A stretch of DNA of 64,000 nt. Source: Nitrosospira multiformis (GTDB lineage Bacteria; Pseudomonadota; Gammaproteobacteria; Burkholderiales; Nitrosomonadaceae). A program made the translations under genes and the position numbers. Under the pieces are notes generated by a model. The model had not been told where the DNA came from. It searched no databases and saw only the letters and a program-made list of their open reading frames with translations. Location of the stretch: NCBI RefSeq assembly GCF_900111585.1, contig NZ_FOHI01000001.1:1-64000 (forward strand), read 5' to 3'. Shown piece by piece: positions 50,200 through 59,435 of the stretch (its first letter is position 1; each line of letters starts with the position of its first letter).

Positions 50200-50927
50200 T
50201 TGGGAGAGTTCGCTTGTGGAATGATGCTGGCGCAGCGTCTTGCCAGTCTTTTGGGTAGTTCTACTCCCGCCCCTGCATGCCTCTCGTCCGACTCCGGAAC
50301 AGGTTGCGCGGCCAGCCACATGGCAACAGCGCTTACCTCTTCGGTGGTAAGCTTCTTTGCTATTTCCGACATGCAGTCCGGCGTCCGCCCGCGCATCAGC
50401 GCGCCATGCTGCCAGTTGCCGAACTGGGCCATGATATATACGCGTGGTAGGCCAAGAAGACCGGGAATGAACGGTGCTATTCCCATCAAATCCTTGCCGT
50501 GGCAACCGACGCAGGCTGGTATATTCCGGCCTGCGTCACCATGATCGATCAGTTTGCGCGCTATTTTGACTTTGGGCGATGAAGCTCGCATTGGTTCAGG
50601 TGGAGGAAAGGCTTGTTTTAGCGAGGCAAAATATTCGGCCATCTCCCACAGATAGCCGTCGGGCAGGCCTTCGAGCAGCAGGGCCATGGGCCGGTAGTGG
50701 CGGCGGCCATCCCGAAAATTCCGCAACTGATTGAAAAGATAGCCTTCCGGCTTGCCGGCGATGCGAGGGTAGTATTCATCTCTACCCTTTTTATCTTCCG
50801 GGCCATGACAAATGATGCATGCCTTCACACGTTCTTCCGCGGTGTCCGGAATCTCGCGGGCTACAGCAGGCAACCCAATCAACAGCAAGACGATCAGGGC
50901 TGATTTAACGAGGATAGGAGGACTCAT
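50196..50927 (-). CDS. Di-haem cytochrome c (c4-like)
   Basis: The 243-residue protein has a signal peptide (residues 6-23, ending AVA) and two CxxCH motifs, CIICH (about 37) and CVGCH (about 139), in two c-type domains. The pattern is that of cytochrome c4-like periplasmic electron carriers. With the downstream tri-haem cytochrome it would form a five-haem electron transfer pair, possibly to a terminal oxidase. They are translationally coupled (ATGA). Confidence 0.9.
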   Translation of the reverse strand: MSPPILVKSALIVLLLIGLPAVAREIPDTAEERVKACIICHGPEDKKGRDEYYPRIAGKPEGYLFNQLRNFRDGRRHYRPMALLLEGLPDGYLWEMAEYFASLKQAFPPPEPMRASSPKVKIARKLIDHGDAGRNIPACVGCHGKDLMGIAPFIPGLLGLPRVYIMAQFGNWQHGALMRGRTPDCMSEIAKKLTTEEVSAVAMWLAAQPVPESDERHAGAGVELPKRLARRCASIIPQANSPK

Positions 50928-50993
50928 TGTGAGAGGTTCTTCTTGTAAGATTGCGACCGTTGCAATAAAAAATTATCCTCGATCGGGGTCACG

Positions 50994-51314
50994 CTAGCGG
51001 GCGAATCTGCGTACCACTGCCATCAGCTCATCGATTGCTGCGTCTCCGTCTCCCGACTTGATCGCGCTCTGCATGCAGCCGTGCGTATGATTTTCAAGCA
51101 GACGCATCGCGACAGCGTCGAGCGCGGACTGAAGCGCGGATACCTGGTTCAGGATGTCAACGCAATAACGGTCTTCCGTGATCATTTTCGCCACGCCGCG
51201 CACCTGACCCTCGATGCGGTTGAGGCGTTTTATCAACGCTTCCTTATCCGGCTGTACCACCGCAGTGGGCGTGTGGCAAGGTTTCTTCTCAGTTTTCGAC
51301 TTCAAAGCCCGCAT
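50994..51314 (-). CDS. csoR: CsoR/RcnR-family metal-sensing repressor
   Basis: The 106-residue protein is of the CsoR/DUF156 type: LIKRLNRIEGQVRGVAKMITEDRYCVDILNQVSAL with the first Cys ligand, then the His and second Cys in ENHTHGC (the C-H-C Cu(I) site). CsoR represses copper efflux genes until Cu(I) binds. ATG 51314 is preferred over 51362, which would overlap copZ heavily. It is the last gene of the copA-copZ-csoR series and overlaps copZ by 26 bases. Confidence 0.9.
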   Translation of the reverse strand: MRALKSKTEKKPCHTPTAVVQPDKEALIKRLNRIEGQVRGVAKMITEDRYCVDILNQVSALQSALDAVAMRLLENHTHGCMQSAIKSGDGDAAIDELMAVVRRFAR

Positions 51315-51498
51315 CCTTGATTGCCTCTCTGAATTGATCGGTATGAGCCTTGGAAGCATCATACTCGATGGTCACCTGTTGCTGTTCCAGGGAGACATTT
51401 GTATTGCTCACGCCAGGTATCTTTTCCAGCACATTCTTCACGCTATTGACACAGCCCATGCAGGTCATTCCTTTGATTTTTACGACTTCTGCTTGCAT
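51289..51498 (-). CDS. copZ: Heavy-metal-associated copper chaperone CopZ
   Basis: The 69-residue single HMA domain has the Cu(I) motif GMTCMGCVNSVKN (Cys13 and Cys16) and VTIEYDASKAHTDQFREAIKDAGF, the standard fold. It carries Cu(I) to CopA or to the sensor. An excellent ribosome binding site AAAGGAGG lies 7 bases upstream. It sits between copA and csoR. Confidence 0.95.
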   Translation of the reverse strand: MQAEVVKIKGMTCMGCVNSVKNVLEKIPGVSNTNVSLEQQQVTIEYDASKAHTDQFREAIKDAGFEVEN

Positions 51499-51552
51499 TT
51501 TCTGCCTCCTTTGGTTGGCTGAGGTTATTAGCCTCTCAGCAGGTGATGAAGC

Positions 51553-53958
51553 TCAGGCACTCGCTCGCCAGCGCTTCAACAACAGTGAATTGCTTACCAC
51601 CGACACCGAGCTCATTGCCATCGCCGCACCTGCAATGACAGGATTGAGCAGACCCATCGCTGCAAGCGGTATGCCCAGGACATTGTAGAAAAAGGCAAAG
51701 AAAAGGTTCTGCCGGATTTTTCCCAATGTCATGCGTGAAAGCGAGATGGCGTCGACCACACTCATCAAATCATCGCGCATGAGGGTGATGTCGGCTGCCT
51801 CGATCGCAACGTCCGAACCCGCGCCGATGGCAAAACTTACGTCAGCCATTGCCAGTGCGGGCGCATCATTGATTCCATCGCCCACCATGCCGGTAACTTT
51901 GCCACTTTCCTTCAACTTACCCACCTCTGTGGCTTTGTCCTGCGGCAGCACTTCGGCCCGATACGCGGTTATCCCCGCCTGCCCTGCGATTGCAGCCGCG
52001 GTTGGTGCATTGTCGCCGGTGAGCATCACAACCTCGATACCCATCGCTTTTAATCGCGCCACCGCCCGTGCTGAAGTTGTCCGGAGCTGGTCGGCGATGG
52101 CGAGATAGCCCAGCACCTGGGCGGATTCCTTGTCAGAAGGCGTATTCACAGCGGCAAGACCGATAATCGTCTTGCCTTCGGACTGGAGAGCGGATACCGC
52201 GTTCTCATCAACCCGCGCCCCGTGTTCTCGCAGGAATCCAGGTGAGCCGAGAATATATCCGATATCGCCAATATTGCCAGAGATGCCGCTGCCGGTGACT
52301 GCCTGAAAATTCGTTACAGATTCCGGTTGAATACCCGTTTTACTGGCATGTTCCATGACTGCTTTTGCCAGAGGGTGTTCCGAACCCTGTTCAAGGGTCG
52401 TCGCAATGCGCATCAGTTCTCGTTCTGTAAAGGATCCGGCAGGAATGATATCTGTAAGCGCTGGTTTCCCTTCGGTGAGCGTCCCTGTCTTGTCCAGGAT
52501 GAGCGTCTCGATTTTTCCGGCATGCTCGAGCGCTGCGGCATTCTTGACCAGCACGCCGCTCTGCGCGCCGCGGCCCACACCTACCATAATGGCGGTCGGG
52601 GTCGCCAGTCCGAGCGCACAGGGACAGGCGATCACCAGCACCGCCACAGCACTGACCAGGGCCGGGACAAAGTTGCCCGCCAGCCACCATGTCAGAATAA
52701 AAGTCAGAACACTGATGGCAGTTACGATTGGCACGAAGATACCGGATATGGTATCCGCGAGGCGCTGGATAGGCGCTTTCGAGCCCTGGGCTTCCTCAAC
52801 CAGGCGAATAATGGCTGCGAGCTGGGTGTGTGCACCGACACCTGTAGCGCGGCATTTCAGCATGCCCTGCTGGTTCACAGTCGCGGCATATACCGTGGCG
52901 CCTGCCTGCTTCGCCACGGGAAGACTTTCCCCCGTCAGCATCGCTTCGTTTACACTGGATGCGCCTTCGAGGACGATGCCGTCTACCGGCAGGCTTTCTC
53001 CCGGGCGAACCAGAAAAATATCGCCCACCTTGAGCTTACTCACGTCCACCTCGATGATCTCGCCGTTGCGTTCCACACGCGCTGTCCTGGGTTGCAACTT
53101 GACGAGTTCCTCGATGGCGGCGGAAGTCCTGCTTTTTGCACGCGCTTCCATCAATTTGCCGAGCAGCACCAGAGTGATGATGGCCGTGCTCGCTTCGAAA
53201 TAGACATGCTGATCCAACCCCAGCAACGTGACCACCGCGCTGAAAAGATAAGCCATGCTGGTGCCCAGCGCGACCAGTACATCCATATTGGCGCCACCGC
53301 CTCGCAATGCGTGCCAGGCACCCACATAGAAGCGCTTGCCTATCCAGAACTGTACCGGCGTGGCCAGCAGCAACTGGAGCCAGCGCGGCAGCAGTTCCAT
53401 CTCACCGCCCCAGAACATCGGCCCCATCTGCACCAGCAGTGGCGCACTGAGTGCCACGGAAATCCAGAACATGCGAAGCTCCGCCTGATAGGTAGCCAGC
53501 TTGCGGGCTTTCTCTTCGGCACGACTGGTATCGCTGAGCTCCCGGGCTCCATAGCCGGTTTTGACGACAGCATTGATGATATCTTCCACCGTTTCCACGG
53601 CAGGGTTGTAATTGACCTGCGCCGTTTCAGTTGCCAGATTGACGGAGGCGGTAACGCCCGAAAGCTTGCTCAATGCCTTCTCGATCCGGGCGCTGCATGC
53701 CGCACAGGTCATGCCAGTGATCTGCAACTGCACCGACTGAGGGGCGACATGGAAACCTGCTTTTTCGATCGAATGGATCAGGTCTTCCGGTTGAGTGGCC
53801 GAAGCATCAAACTCGATCCGCGCTTTTTCGTTGGCGAAGTTTACTGCTGCCTGAACGCCGGGGAGCTTATTGAGGTTTTTTTCGATGCGGGTCGCACATG
53901 CCGCACAAGTCATGCCTTCGATGGGCAGTTCGATATGCCTGAGAGTAAGAGAACTCAT
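51553..53958 (-). CDS. copA: Copper-exporting P-type ATPase CopA
   Basis: The 801-residue P1B-ATPase has two N-terminal HMA domains with GMTCAAC (about 14 and 82), eight membrane helices, the transport motif CPC in [13 protein letters not shown] (about 440), the phosphorylation site DKTGTLTEG (about 490) and [11 protein letters not shown] (about 690). It pumps Cu(I) out of the cytoplasm. The start overlaps no neighbour; a GGAG lies 11 bases upstream. A CsoR-type operator is 31 bases upstream. Confidence 0.97.
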   Translation of the reverse strand: MSSLTLRHIELPIEGMTCAACATRIEKNLNKLPGVQAAVNFANEKARIEFDASATQPEDLIHSIEKAGFHVAPQSVQLQITGMTCAACSARIEKALSKLSGVTASVNLATETAQVNYNPAVETVEDIINAVVKTGYGARELSDTSRAEEKARKLATYQAELRMFWISVALSAPLLVQMGPMFWGGEMELLPRWLQLLLATPVQFWIGKRFYVGAWHALRGGGANMDVLVALGTSMAYLFSAVVTLLGLDQHVYFEASTAIITLVLLGKLMEARAKSRTSAAIEELVKLQPRTARVERNGEIIEVDVSKLKVGDIFLVRPGESLPVDGIVLEGASSVNEAMLTGESLPVAKQAGATVYAATVNQQGMLKCRATGVGAHTQLAAIIRLVEEAQGSKAPIQRLADTISGIFVPIVTAISVLTFILTWWLAGNFVPALVSAVAVLVIACPCALGLATPTAIMVGVGRGAQSGVLVKNAAALEHAGKIETLILDKTGTLTEGKPALTDIIPAGSFTERELMRIATTLEQGSEHPLAKAVMEHASKTGIQPESVTNFQAVTGSGISGNIGDIGYILGSPGFLREHGARVDENAVSALQSEGKTIIGLAAVNTPSDKESAQVLGYLAIADQLRTTSARAVARLKAMGIEVVMLTGDNAPTAAAIAGQAGITAYRAEVLPQDKATEVGKLKESGKVTGMVGDGINDAPALAMADVSFAIGAGSDVAIEAADITLMRDDLMSVVDAISLSRMTLGKIRQNLFFAFFYNVLGIPLAAMGLLNPVIAGAAMAMSSVSVVSNSLLLKRWRASA

Positions 53959-53988
53959 GATGGCGTCTCCAAAACGGTCAGCTAACTT

Positions 53989-54007
53989 TATACCCTACGG
54001 GGGTATA
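53989..54007 (-). promoter_or_regulatory. CsoR-type operator upstream of copA
   Basis: TATACCCTACGGGGGTATA is an imperfect palindrome with the TACCC-TACGG-GGGTA core reported for CsoR operators, including that of the Bacillus subtilis copZA operon. Its position just before copA and a csoR gene in the same operon support autoregulated copper efflux. Confidence 0.8.
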
Positions 54008-54339
54008 TGTCAAATCCCTTCGGTCATTTTGCCCCACAGATTGCAAATACCCGGGTACGGTATTTAAATTTTGGCAGGGAATGGAGTAAAAGGTTCAGGC
54101 AGACGATTTCATCTTTCGGTCTGAAAAAGATGGCGAAGGATGAAATGGGCTTCCCGATGCGGACAAGCCTGGGGAAAGCAAGTCTGGGAATGGTGAATCC
54201 AGCAGTGTTGAGGCAAAGCTCAAGCTCCGCCAGATGGGGTCAGGAGCAACTCAGCCGCCTGAAGAGTATATTGAAGAGCGTATTTGTTACGCAGTTTTTC
54301 AAAAAACAGGCCCTAGACAGCCGAAAACGATCCAGATAT
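54008..54339. other. Gene-free stretch upstream of the copA operator, downstream of lysS
   Basis: No gene, repeat or convincing terminator is visible. Any copA promoter should be here or overlap the operator; I could not identify -35/-10 boxes with confidence. Confidence 0.35.
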
Positions 54340-55863
54340 TCAATCCTCCCGACGCAATTGGGGGAACAGAATGACATCGCGGATACTCGGGCTATCGGTA
54401 AGGAGCATGACCAGCCGGTCGATGCCGATACCTTCTCCCGCGGTGGGAGGCAGGCCGTATTCGAGTGCGCGGATGTAGTCGGCGTCGTAGTGCATGGCTT
54501 CCGCATCGCCTGCTTCCTTGGCCCTGGCTTGCTCCAGGAAGCGCGCCGCCTGATCCTCCGGATCATTCAGCTCCGAGAATCCGTTTGCAATCTCACGCCC
54601 GGCTATATATAGCTCAAACCGGTCGGTTATTGCCGGATTCCTGTCGTTGCGGCGCGCAAGCGGCGACACTTCCGCCGGATAATCCACTATGAAGGTGGGT
54701 TCGAACAGCAAATGCTCGGTAGTTTCATCAAACAGGGTAAGCTGTAATCCGCCTACGCCATCCTCGGGTTTATAAGGAATTCCGAGTTCCTGCAATTTGT
54801 CGATCAGGAATGCGCGATCGTCGAGCTGCGCCTCCGTATATTCGGGATGAAATTTCCGGATAGCCTCGGTGATGGTGAGCCGCTCGAAGGGTTGGGCTAG
54901 ATCCAGTTCGCGCTCCTGATACGTGAATCTGGTAGCGCCCAGCACCTTTAGCGTTACTTCCCGCAACAGGGCTTCGGTAAGATCCATCAGATACGCATAG
55001 TCCCGGTAGGCCTCGTAAAACTCCAGCATCGTGAATTCGGGGTTATGCCGAGTGGAAATCCCTTCGTTCCTGAAGCTGCGGTTTATTTCGAATACTTTTT
55101 CCAGTCCACCTATTACCAGACGCTTGAGATAAAGCTCGGGTGCAATACGCAGATACAACTGCATGTCCAGCGCGTTGTGATGCGTGATGAAAGGGCGTGC
55201 CGCCGCACCCCCGGGGATAGGATGCATCATGGGCGTTTCGACTTCCAGATAGCCATGCCCGACCAGAAATTCGCGGATGGCCTGGATGATCCTGGAGCGC
55301 GCGATAAACACCTTACGGCTGCTTTCATTCGTGATGAGGTCGAGATAGCGCTGCCGGTACTTCTGCTCCTGGTCGGTCAGGCCGTGAAATTTTTCCGGCA
55401 GCGGTCGCAGCGATTTCGTGAGCAATCTCAGGTTTGTCACCCGTACCGACAATTCCCCGGTGCGGGTTCTGAACAGTGTGCCTTCTGCGCCCAATATGTC
55501 GCCAAGATCATAATGCCTGAATGCGTCATAAGCGCTGTCGCCTGCTACATCCTTTGCAATGTAAAGCTGGATGCGACCACCCATATCCTGCAGAGTGGCA
55601 AAGCTTGCTTTGCCCATGACCCGCTTGAGGACCATGCGGCCAGCCACGCGCACGGGCACCGGTTCTGCCTCCAGCGTTTCGTTGGGATGTTCGCTATACG
55701 CGTTATGAAGGTCCGCCGAAAAATGTTCGCGGGGAAAGTCATTGGGAAAGGCATTGCCCGTTGCACGCAGCGCATCCAGTTTTGCTCGCCGTTCCTCGAC
55801 GAGCCTGATCTCTGCCTGAAACCGATTCGTTTCCTCCGAATCTTTCTCTAAAGCCTCATCCAT
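54340..55863 (-). CDS. lysS: Lysyl-tRNA synthetase (class II)
   Basis: The 507-residue class II enzyme has an N-terminal OB-fold anticodon-binding domain (about 60-165, [23 protein letters not shown]) and the catalytic core with motif 2 [23 protein letters not shown] and motif 3 [21 protein letters not shown] near the C-terminus. It charges tRNA-Lys. The start lies 15 bases after the prfB stop, so the order prfB-lysS matches that of E. coli. Confidence 0.97.
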   Translation of the reverse strand: MDEALEKDSEETNRFQAEIRLVEERRAKLDALRATGNAFPNDFPREHFSADLHNAYSEHPNETLEAEPVPVRVAGRMVLKRVMGKASFATLQDMGGRIQLYIAKDVAGDSAYDAFRHYDLGDILGAEGTLFRTRTGELSVRVTNLRLLTKSLRPLPEKFHGLTDQEQKYRQRYLDLITNESSRKVFIARSRIIQAIREFLVGHGYLEVETPMMHPIPGGAAARPFITHHNALDMQLYLRIAPELYLKRLVIGGLEKVFEINRSFRNEGISTRHNPEFTMLEFYEAYRDYAYLMDLTEALLREVTLKVLGATRFTYQERELDLAQPFERLTITEAIRKFHPEYTEAQLDDRAFLIDKLQELGIPYKPEDGVGGLQLTLFDETTEHLLFEPTFIVDYPAEVSPLARRNDRNPAITDRFELYIAGREIANGFSELNDPEDQAARFLEQARAKEAGDAEAMHYDADYIRALEYGLPPTAGEGIGIDRLVMLLTDSPSIRDVILFPQLRRED

Positions 55864-55878
55864 CTTCGATCGGTCCTC

Positions 55879-56983
55879 TTATACGCCTTGTTTCAAGCTT
55901 GCTTCGATAAAATCATCCAGATCCCCATCGAGGATAGCCTGGGTGTTACCGCTTTCCACCCCCGTCCGCAGGTCCTTGATGCGTGCCTGGTCCAATACAT
56001 AGGAGCGGATCTGATGTCCCCAGCCGATATCGGTTTTCGTATCTTCTATCGCCTGCTTTTCCTCATTGCGTTTGCGCAGCTCCGCTTCATAAAGGCGCGA
56101 TTTCAGCATCGCCATCGCATCCGCGCGATTACGATGCTGCGAACGACCGCTCTGACATTGAACAACGATACCGGTAGGGTTATGTGTAATCCGGATCGCC
56201 GAATCAGTCTTGTTGATGTGCTGGCCACCCGCACCGGAAGCACGAAAGGTATCAACCCGCAGGTCTGCCGGGTTGATATCGATTTCGATGGTTTCATCCA
56301 CCTCTGGATAGACGAATACGCTCGCAAACGAGGTGTGACGGCGATTGCCGGAATCGAACGGCGATTTGCGCACCAGGCGATGGACGCCGCTTTCGGTGCG
56401 AAGGTAGCCATAGGCATATTCACCCGATATTTTGAGGCTCGCGCTCTTGATTCCCGCCACTTCGCCCGGTGATTCTTCCATTACTTCCACCTCGTAGCCG
56501 CGGCGCTCGCAATAACGCAAATACATGCGCTCCAACATGGCTGCCCAGTCCTGCGCTTCAGTACCGCCCGAGCCGGACTGGATATCCACGAAGCAGTTAT
56601 TCGTATCCATGGGATTGGAAAACATGCGTCGGAATTCCATATCCGACACTGCTTTTTCCAAATGACTGATGTCGCGCGCCACGCTTTGAAGAGTGGCGTC
56701 GTCATCCTCTTCTTCCGCCATCTCGAACAGCTCTCGCGCATCCTGTAGCTGGCGGGAGATTGTTTCCAGGTTGATGACGACGTTTTCCAGGATTTTTTTT
56801 TCGCGCCCCAGTTCCTGGGCACGCTTGTTGTCATCCCAGACAGCCGGATCTTCCGTCAGCCGGTTAAGCTCGGTCAGGCGTGTTTTCTGGGTATCGAAGT
56901 CAAAGATACCTCCGCAGTTCTGCTGCCCGGCTATCCAGATCGCCGAGCTGGTGGGTGAGAGCGTTGATGTGTTCTGCTTCCAT
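55879..56983 (-). CDS. prfB: Peptide chain release factor 2 (programmed +1 frameshift)
   Basis: RF2 recognises UGA and UAA. The gene is in two frames: 27 codons from ATG 56983 ending ELRRYL, then an in-frame TGA at 56902-56900, and 340 codons to 55879 after a +1 shift, 367 residues in all. The SPF tripeptide ([10 protein letters not shown]) for stop recognition and GGQ ([16 protein letters not shown]) for peptide release are present. Reading the second frame alone upstream of the shift gives an unrelated N-terminus. It is followed by lysS. Confidence 0.96.
56899..56915 (-). promoter_or_regulatory. RF2 programmed frameshift site
   Basis: On the minus strand the sequence CGGAGG-TAT-CTT-TGA-C carries an SD-like GGAGG, the slippery CTT and the in-frame TGA followed by C, as in E. 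coli prfB. Scarce RF2 lets the ribosome slip +1 and make full-length RF2, giving autoregulation. Confidence 0.93.
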
Positions 56984-57539
56984 GAAAAAATGCTTTCGAA
57001 GTATGAAGGGAATAAAAGGGAATTATACAGGAAGCAGCGCGTTGCCTCAGGCTGGGAGGCGTATGATCCGACTCTTTCGGCCAAGTGAGATTCTCGTCGA
57101 TGGAATTTACCTGGCAACCGTTGGGCAGACTGATCGAGTTCGAGCAGCGAGACCAAGGCGGTGTACAAACACGGGTTGCTGATGAGGTTGCTCGCCTCAG
57201 CGGCATGAGGAGCCGAAAGTGTCCCAAATTCGCGCTACAAGCTGCAAAACATCTTGCTCGAGTGCTTGATGCAGGCGTTGGGGAGCTGGATCAGCAAGTG
57301 GAGATTGTTATTCGGCCTGCGCGCGATGTGCATACAGCTGCCATTACGGTAACTGGTAACGTAATACTCAGCCTGGATGGCGAATTGATATTCAACGCTG
57401 CCCGTGCTTTCTGCAATTGGGATGAAGGGTTCAGGGGACAAGGAGCGTGAGCTTTTGTGTACTGCCGCGCGGATAGCAGGCTGAGGATGCAAAGCCAGAT
57501 GAATTTACAATAAATTTTGACTCTCAGGCTTGGCAAGAT
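56984..57539. other. Region between prfB and the PEP-CTERM gene, no assigned gene
   Basis: A plus-strand ORF (57085-57450, GTG start, or ATG 57100; 116-121 codons) runs between two minus-strand genes. It has no ribosome binding site and I do not recognise its product (stretches such as [12 protein letters not shown] and AAITVTGNVILSLDGELIF). Minus-strand frames here are also unrecognised. It may be a degraded gene. Confidence 0.3.
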
Positions 57540-58364
57540 TCACAGCCTTGGCTTCCGGCGTTGCCAGCTATAGCCGAGCAGGCCGAGAATACCAGTGCTA
57601 AAAAGCATGAGTGTGCCGGGTTCGGGAATTTCAGCCACCTCAGCCGTTGCAACAGCAAAAAAGTTGTTTGGGTCATCGATTGAAGCCACGTTCGCCAAGC
57701 CTAGAACATAATCGCGCGGATCACTTAATTCAAATGAAAACGTGGTAGATCCACTAGGACTAAGCGTGATAGATGTCGGCAGGCCTGGCACCGAAGTGCC
57801 TGTCGGTACGAGGAAGTTGTCGATGTTAAAGTTCGCATTATCATTGTCCACGAAAAAAGCTATGTCGCTGTACATTATCGGGAATGGGTCATGGTTCGAT
57901 ACTGTCACGATCGCTTCCCCAGTTGTCAGATTAAATGATAGACGCAGTGGTTCACCGGCTATAGTAATGTTGCCTATATCGTTACCGTCCTCTGTCCATC
58001 TACCCGAGGTTATCCTGCTTGCCGGGTTATCAATAATGGTTGTTCGGCTGTTATCAAAATCGATATCAACCTTGCCTTTGTCGGCCAGAGTCCCGAATGT
58101 ATTTTGCGCAAAGGTAGCTTGCGTCAAATCTGATGATAAACCGCCTCTTTGTGTCCTCGGTGGCTCTGTTCGCGTGGTAAGTCGGGCTTCTCTGGTTTGA
58201 TTGTCGAACGTCACGCGGACATCGTTTACGTCCTGCCCTGTGTTGTTTTGGATGGTTTGCCGCAAGAATCCGGCGAATACAACATCAGGAAAACATAGGC
58301 TCCCAAGGCCAATGAGTGACGAGACAGCGAGATACAACATGAGTTCAAACCGGCAGATTTTCAT
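57540..58364 (-). CDS. PEP-CTERM sorting domain protein
   Basis: The 274-residue secreted protein has a signal peptide (about 9-31, ending VVFAGF) and a C-terminal sorting signal: IPEPGTLMLFSTGILGLLGYSWQRRKPRL, that is PEP motif, hydrophobic helix and basic tail. Such proteins are processed by an exosortase and linked to exopolysaccharide-rich floc or biofilm. The core (Thr/Asn-rich, RQTIQNNTGQDVNDVRVTFDNQT) is not a family I can name. No exosortase gene is in the window. Confidence 0.87.
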   Translation of the reverse strand: MKICRFELMLYLAVSSLIGLGSLCFPDVVFAGFLRQTIQNNTGQDVNDVRVTFDNQTREARLTTRTEPPRTQRGGLSSDLTQATFAQNTFGTLADKGKVDIDFDNSRTTIIDNPASRITSGRWTEDGNDIGNITIAGEPLRLSFNLTTGEAIVTVSNHDPFPIMYSDIAFFVDNDNANFNIDNFLVPTGTSVPGLPTSITLSPSGSTTFSFELSDPRDYVLGLANVASIDDPNNFFAVATAEVAEIPEPGTLMLFSTGILGLLGYSWQRRKPRL

Positions 58365-58858
58365 ACCATAATCCCCTCAAAACGGCTCTCACAAGTTGAT
58401 ACATCTCCTCCGCGTCGTCCAGTACGACGGACTGTAATGAGATATCTCTATTTCATTGAGATGTGGCATCTGCATTGCGCCGTCTCCTTACAGTTCGACC
58501 GGCTGATCTCTCATGGTTAAAAAATAGTGGAGATTCGGGAGAATGCAAGGTGAAACAATTCAAGGACTAGTTTCCGACTGGGACCAGATACAGATGTATT
58601 GATGACGGAAGTTTTTATCGCCCAAAAATCGCTCTGCTAGAGCGTCGTGGTATGCCTATATTAATAACGAGAGCGGGCATTTTCGAGACATGCCCACATA
58701 AGAGTGAGTCTGACCGGATAAAAAAATGAAATATTCTCGGTAAGTCTTGGTACGTCTTGGTACGTCAAACGAGTGTCATCTCCATCGACGTTTTCGAGGA
58801 GACGGACGGCATACCTTTGCGGATCGCTTTACTACGACTATTAAATTCCAATCAATCG
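58365..58858. other. Gene-free upstream region of the PEP-CTERM gene
   Basis: A 10-base tandem repeat TCTTGGTACG occurs twice at 58745-58764, and GGGCAT/ATGCCC (58675-58695) forms a 6-bp hairpin. Promoters for the PEP-CTERM gene (minus) and the small ORF (plus) should lie here. Confidence 0.35.
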
Positions 58859-58872
58859 AAAGGAGGTATGAA

Positions 58873-58953
58873 ATGAGCATTATAAAAATGCCAGGCTTTA
58901 CCACGGAAGCATCGGTCTACACTGCGACTAACTATTCCTTAAGAGCCAAATGA
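58873..58953 (+). CDS. Small peptide, 26 residues, PGFTxEAS type
   Basis: The ORF has an excellent ribosome binding site, AAAGGAGG at 58859-58866, six bases before ATG 58873. It encodes 26 residues with the core MPGFTTEASVY near residues 6-15. From memory, similar PGFTAEASLY stretches occur in short proteins of other proteobacteria. No signal peptide or membrane segment is visible. It stands alone in a long gap. Function unknown. An ATG at 58868 gives only Met-Lys-stop and is excluded. Confidence 0.5.
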   Translation: MSIIKMPGFTTEASVYTATNYSLRAK

Positions 58954-59225
58954 CTCGCGAAGTAGAGAGACCGTAAATTTGCAGTCATCAGGTGAATCCG
59001 AATTTAACCTTTGCACGTGGTATTCGTTCTGTTGCAGGGAATACAAGAATCCGCAGTGCTGCAGAGAAATGCGCTTATGCGCTCTAATGTAATACTGCTA
59101 ATTCGCTTCCCTTTTATCCTTGATAACCTATTTTTTCATGAATAAACGTCATGGCTGCTTCCTTCTCCAGATTCAAAGAAGATGCCTCCATCAGCAAAAG
59201 GAAAAACTCGATCAGAAAAAGAAAA
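58954..59225. other. Gene-free stretch after the small ORF
   Basis: No coding ORF or repeat is convincing. It is AT-richer than its neighbours and ends in an A/G-rich run that forms the T-tract of the minus-strand terminator next to it. Confidence 0.35.
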
Positions 59226-59261
59226 GGGCTCGTGACACGTGGGGTAATGTGTGACGAGCCC
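59226..59261 (-). terminator. Intrinsic terminator of the adhC-fghA operon
   Basis: GGGCTCGTGACAC (59226-59238) and GTGTGACGAGCCC (59249-59261) form a 13-bp stem with one mismatch and a 10-base loop. On the minus strand the stem is followed by TTTTCTTTTTC, a proper T-tract. It lies about 175 bases beyond the fghA stop. Confidence 0.75.
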
Positions 59262-59435
59262 AAATGTAGAAGGAAAATAATGCGTAAAACAAACACGGTA
59301 CTACTGGCAACTTCAAAGAGAAATCACAGGCAGAATAATGGATTTTTACCCCTCTGGGAATGTGGCAAATTGTCGCACCATTATCGCAGGGATTGGGGGA
59401 TGGGAATATTCCATTTACAGGTTCAGAGAATCTAT

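Noticed and set aside
52327-53985. Plus-strand ORF opposite copA (552 codons)
   Set aside because: Antisense shadow of copA, whose motifs are all present on the other strand; composition is His/Arg/Gln-rich.
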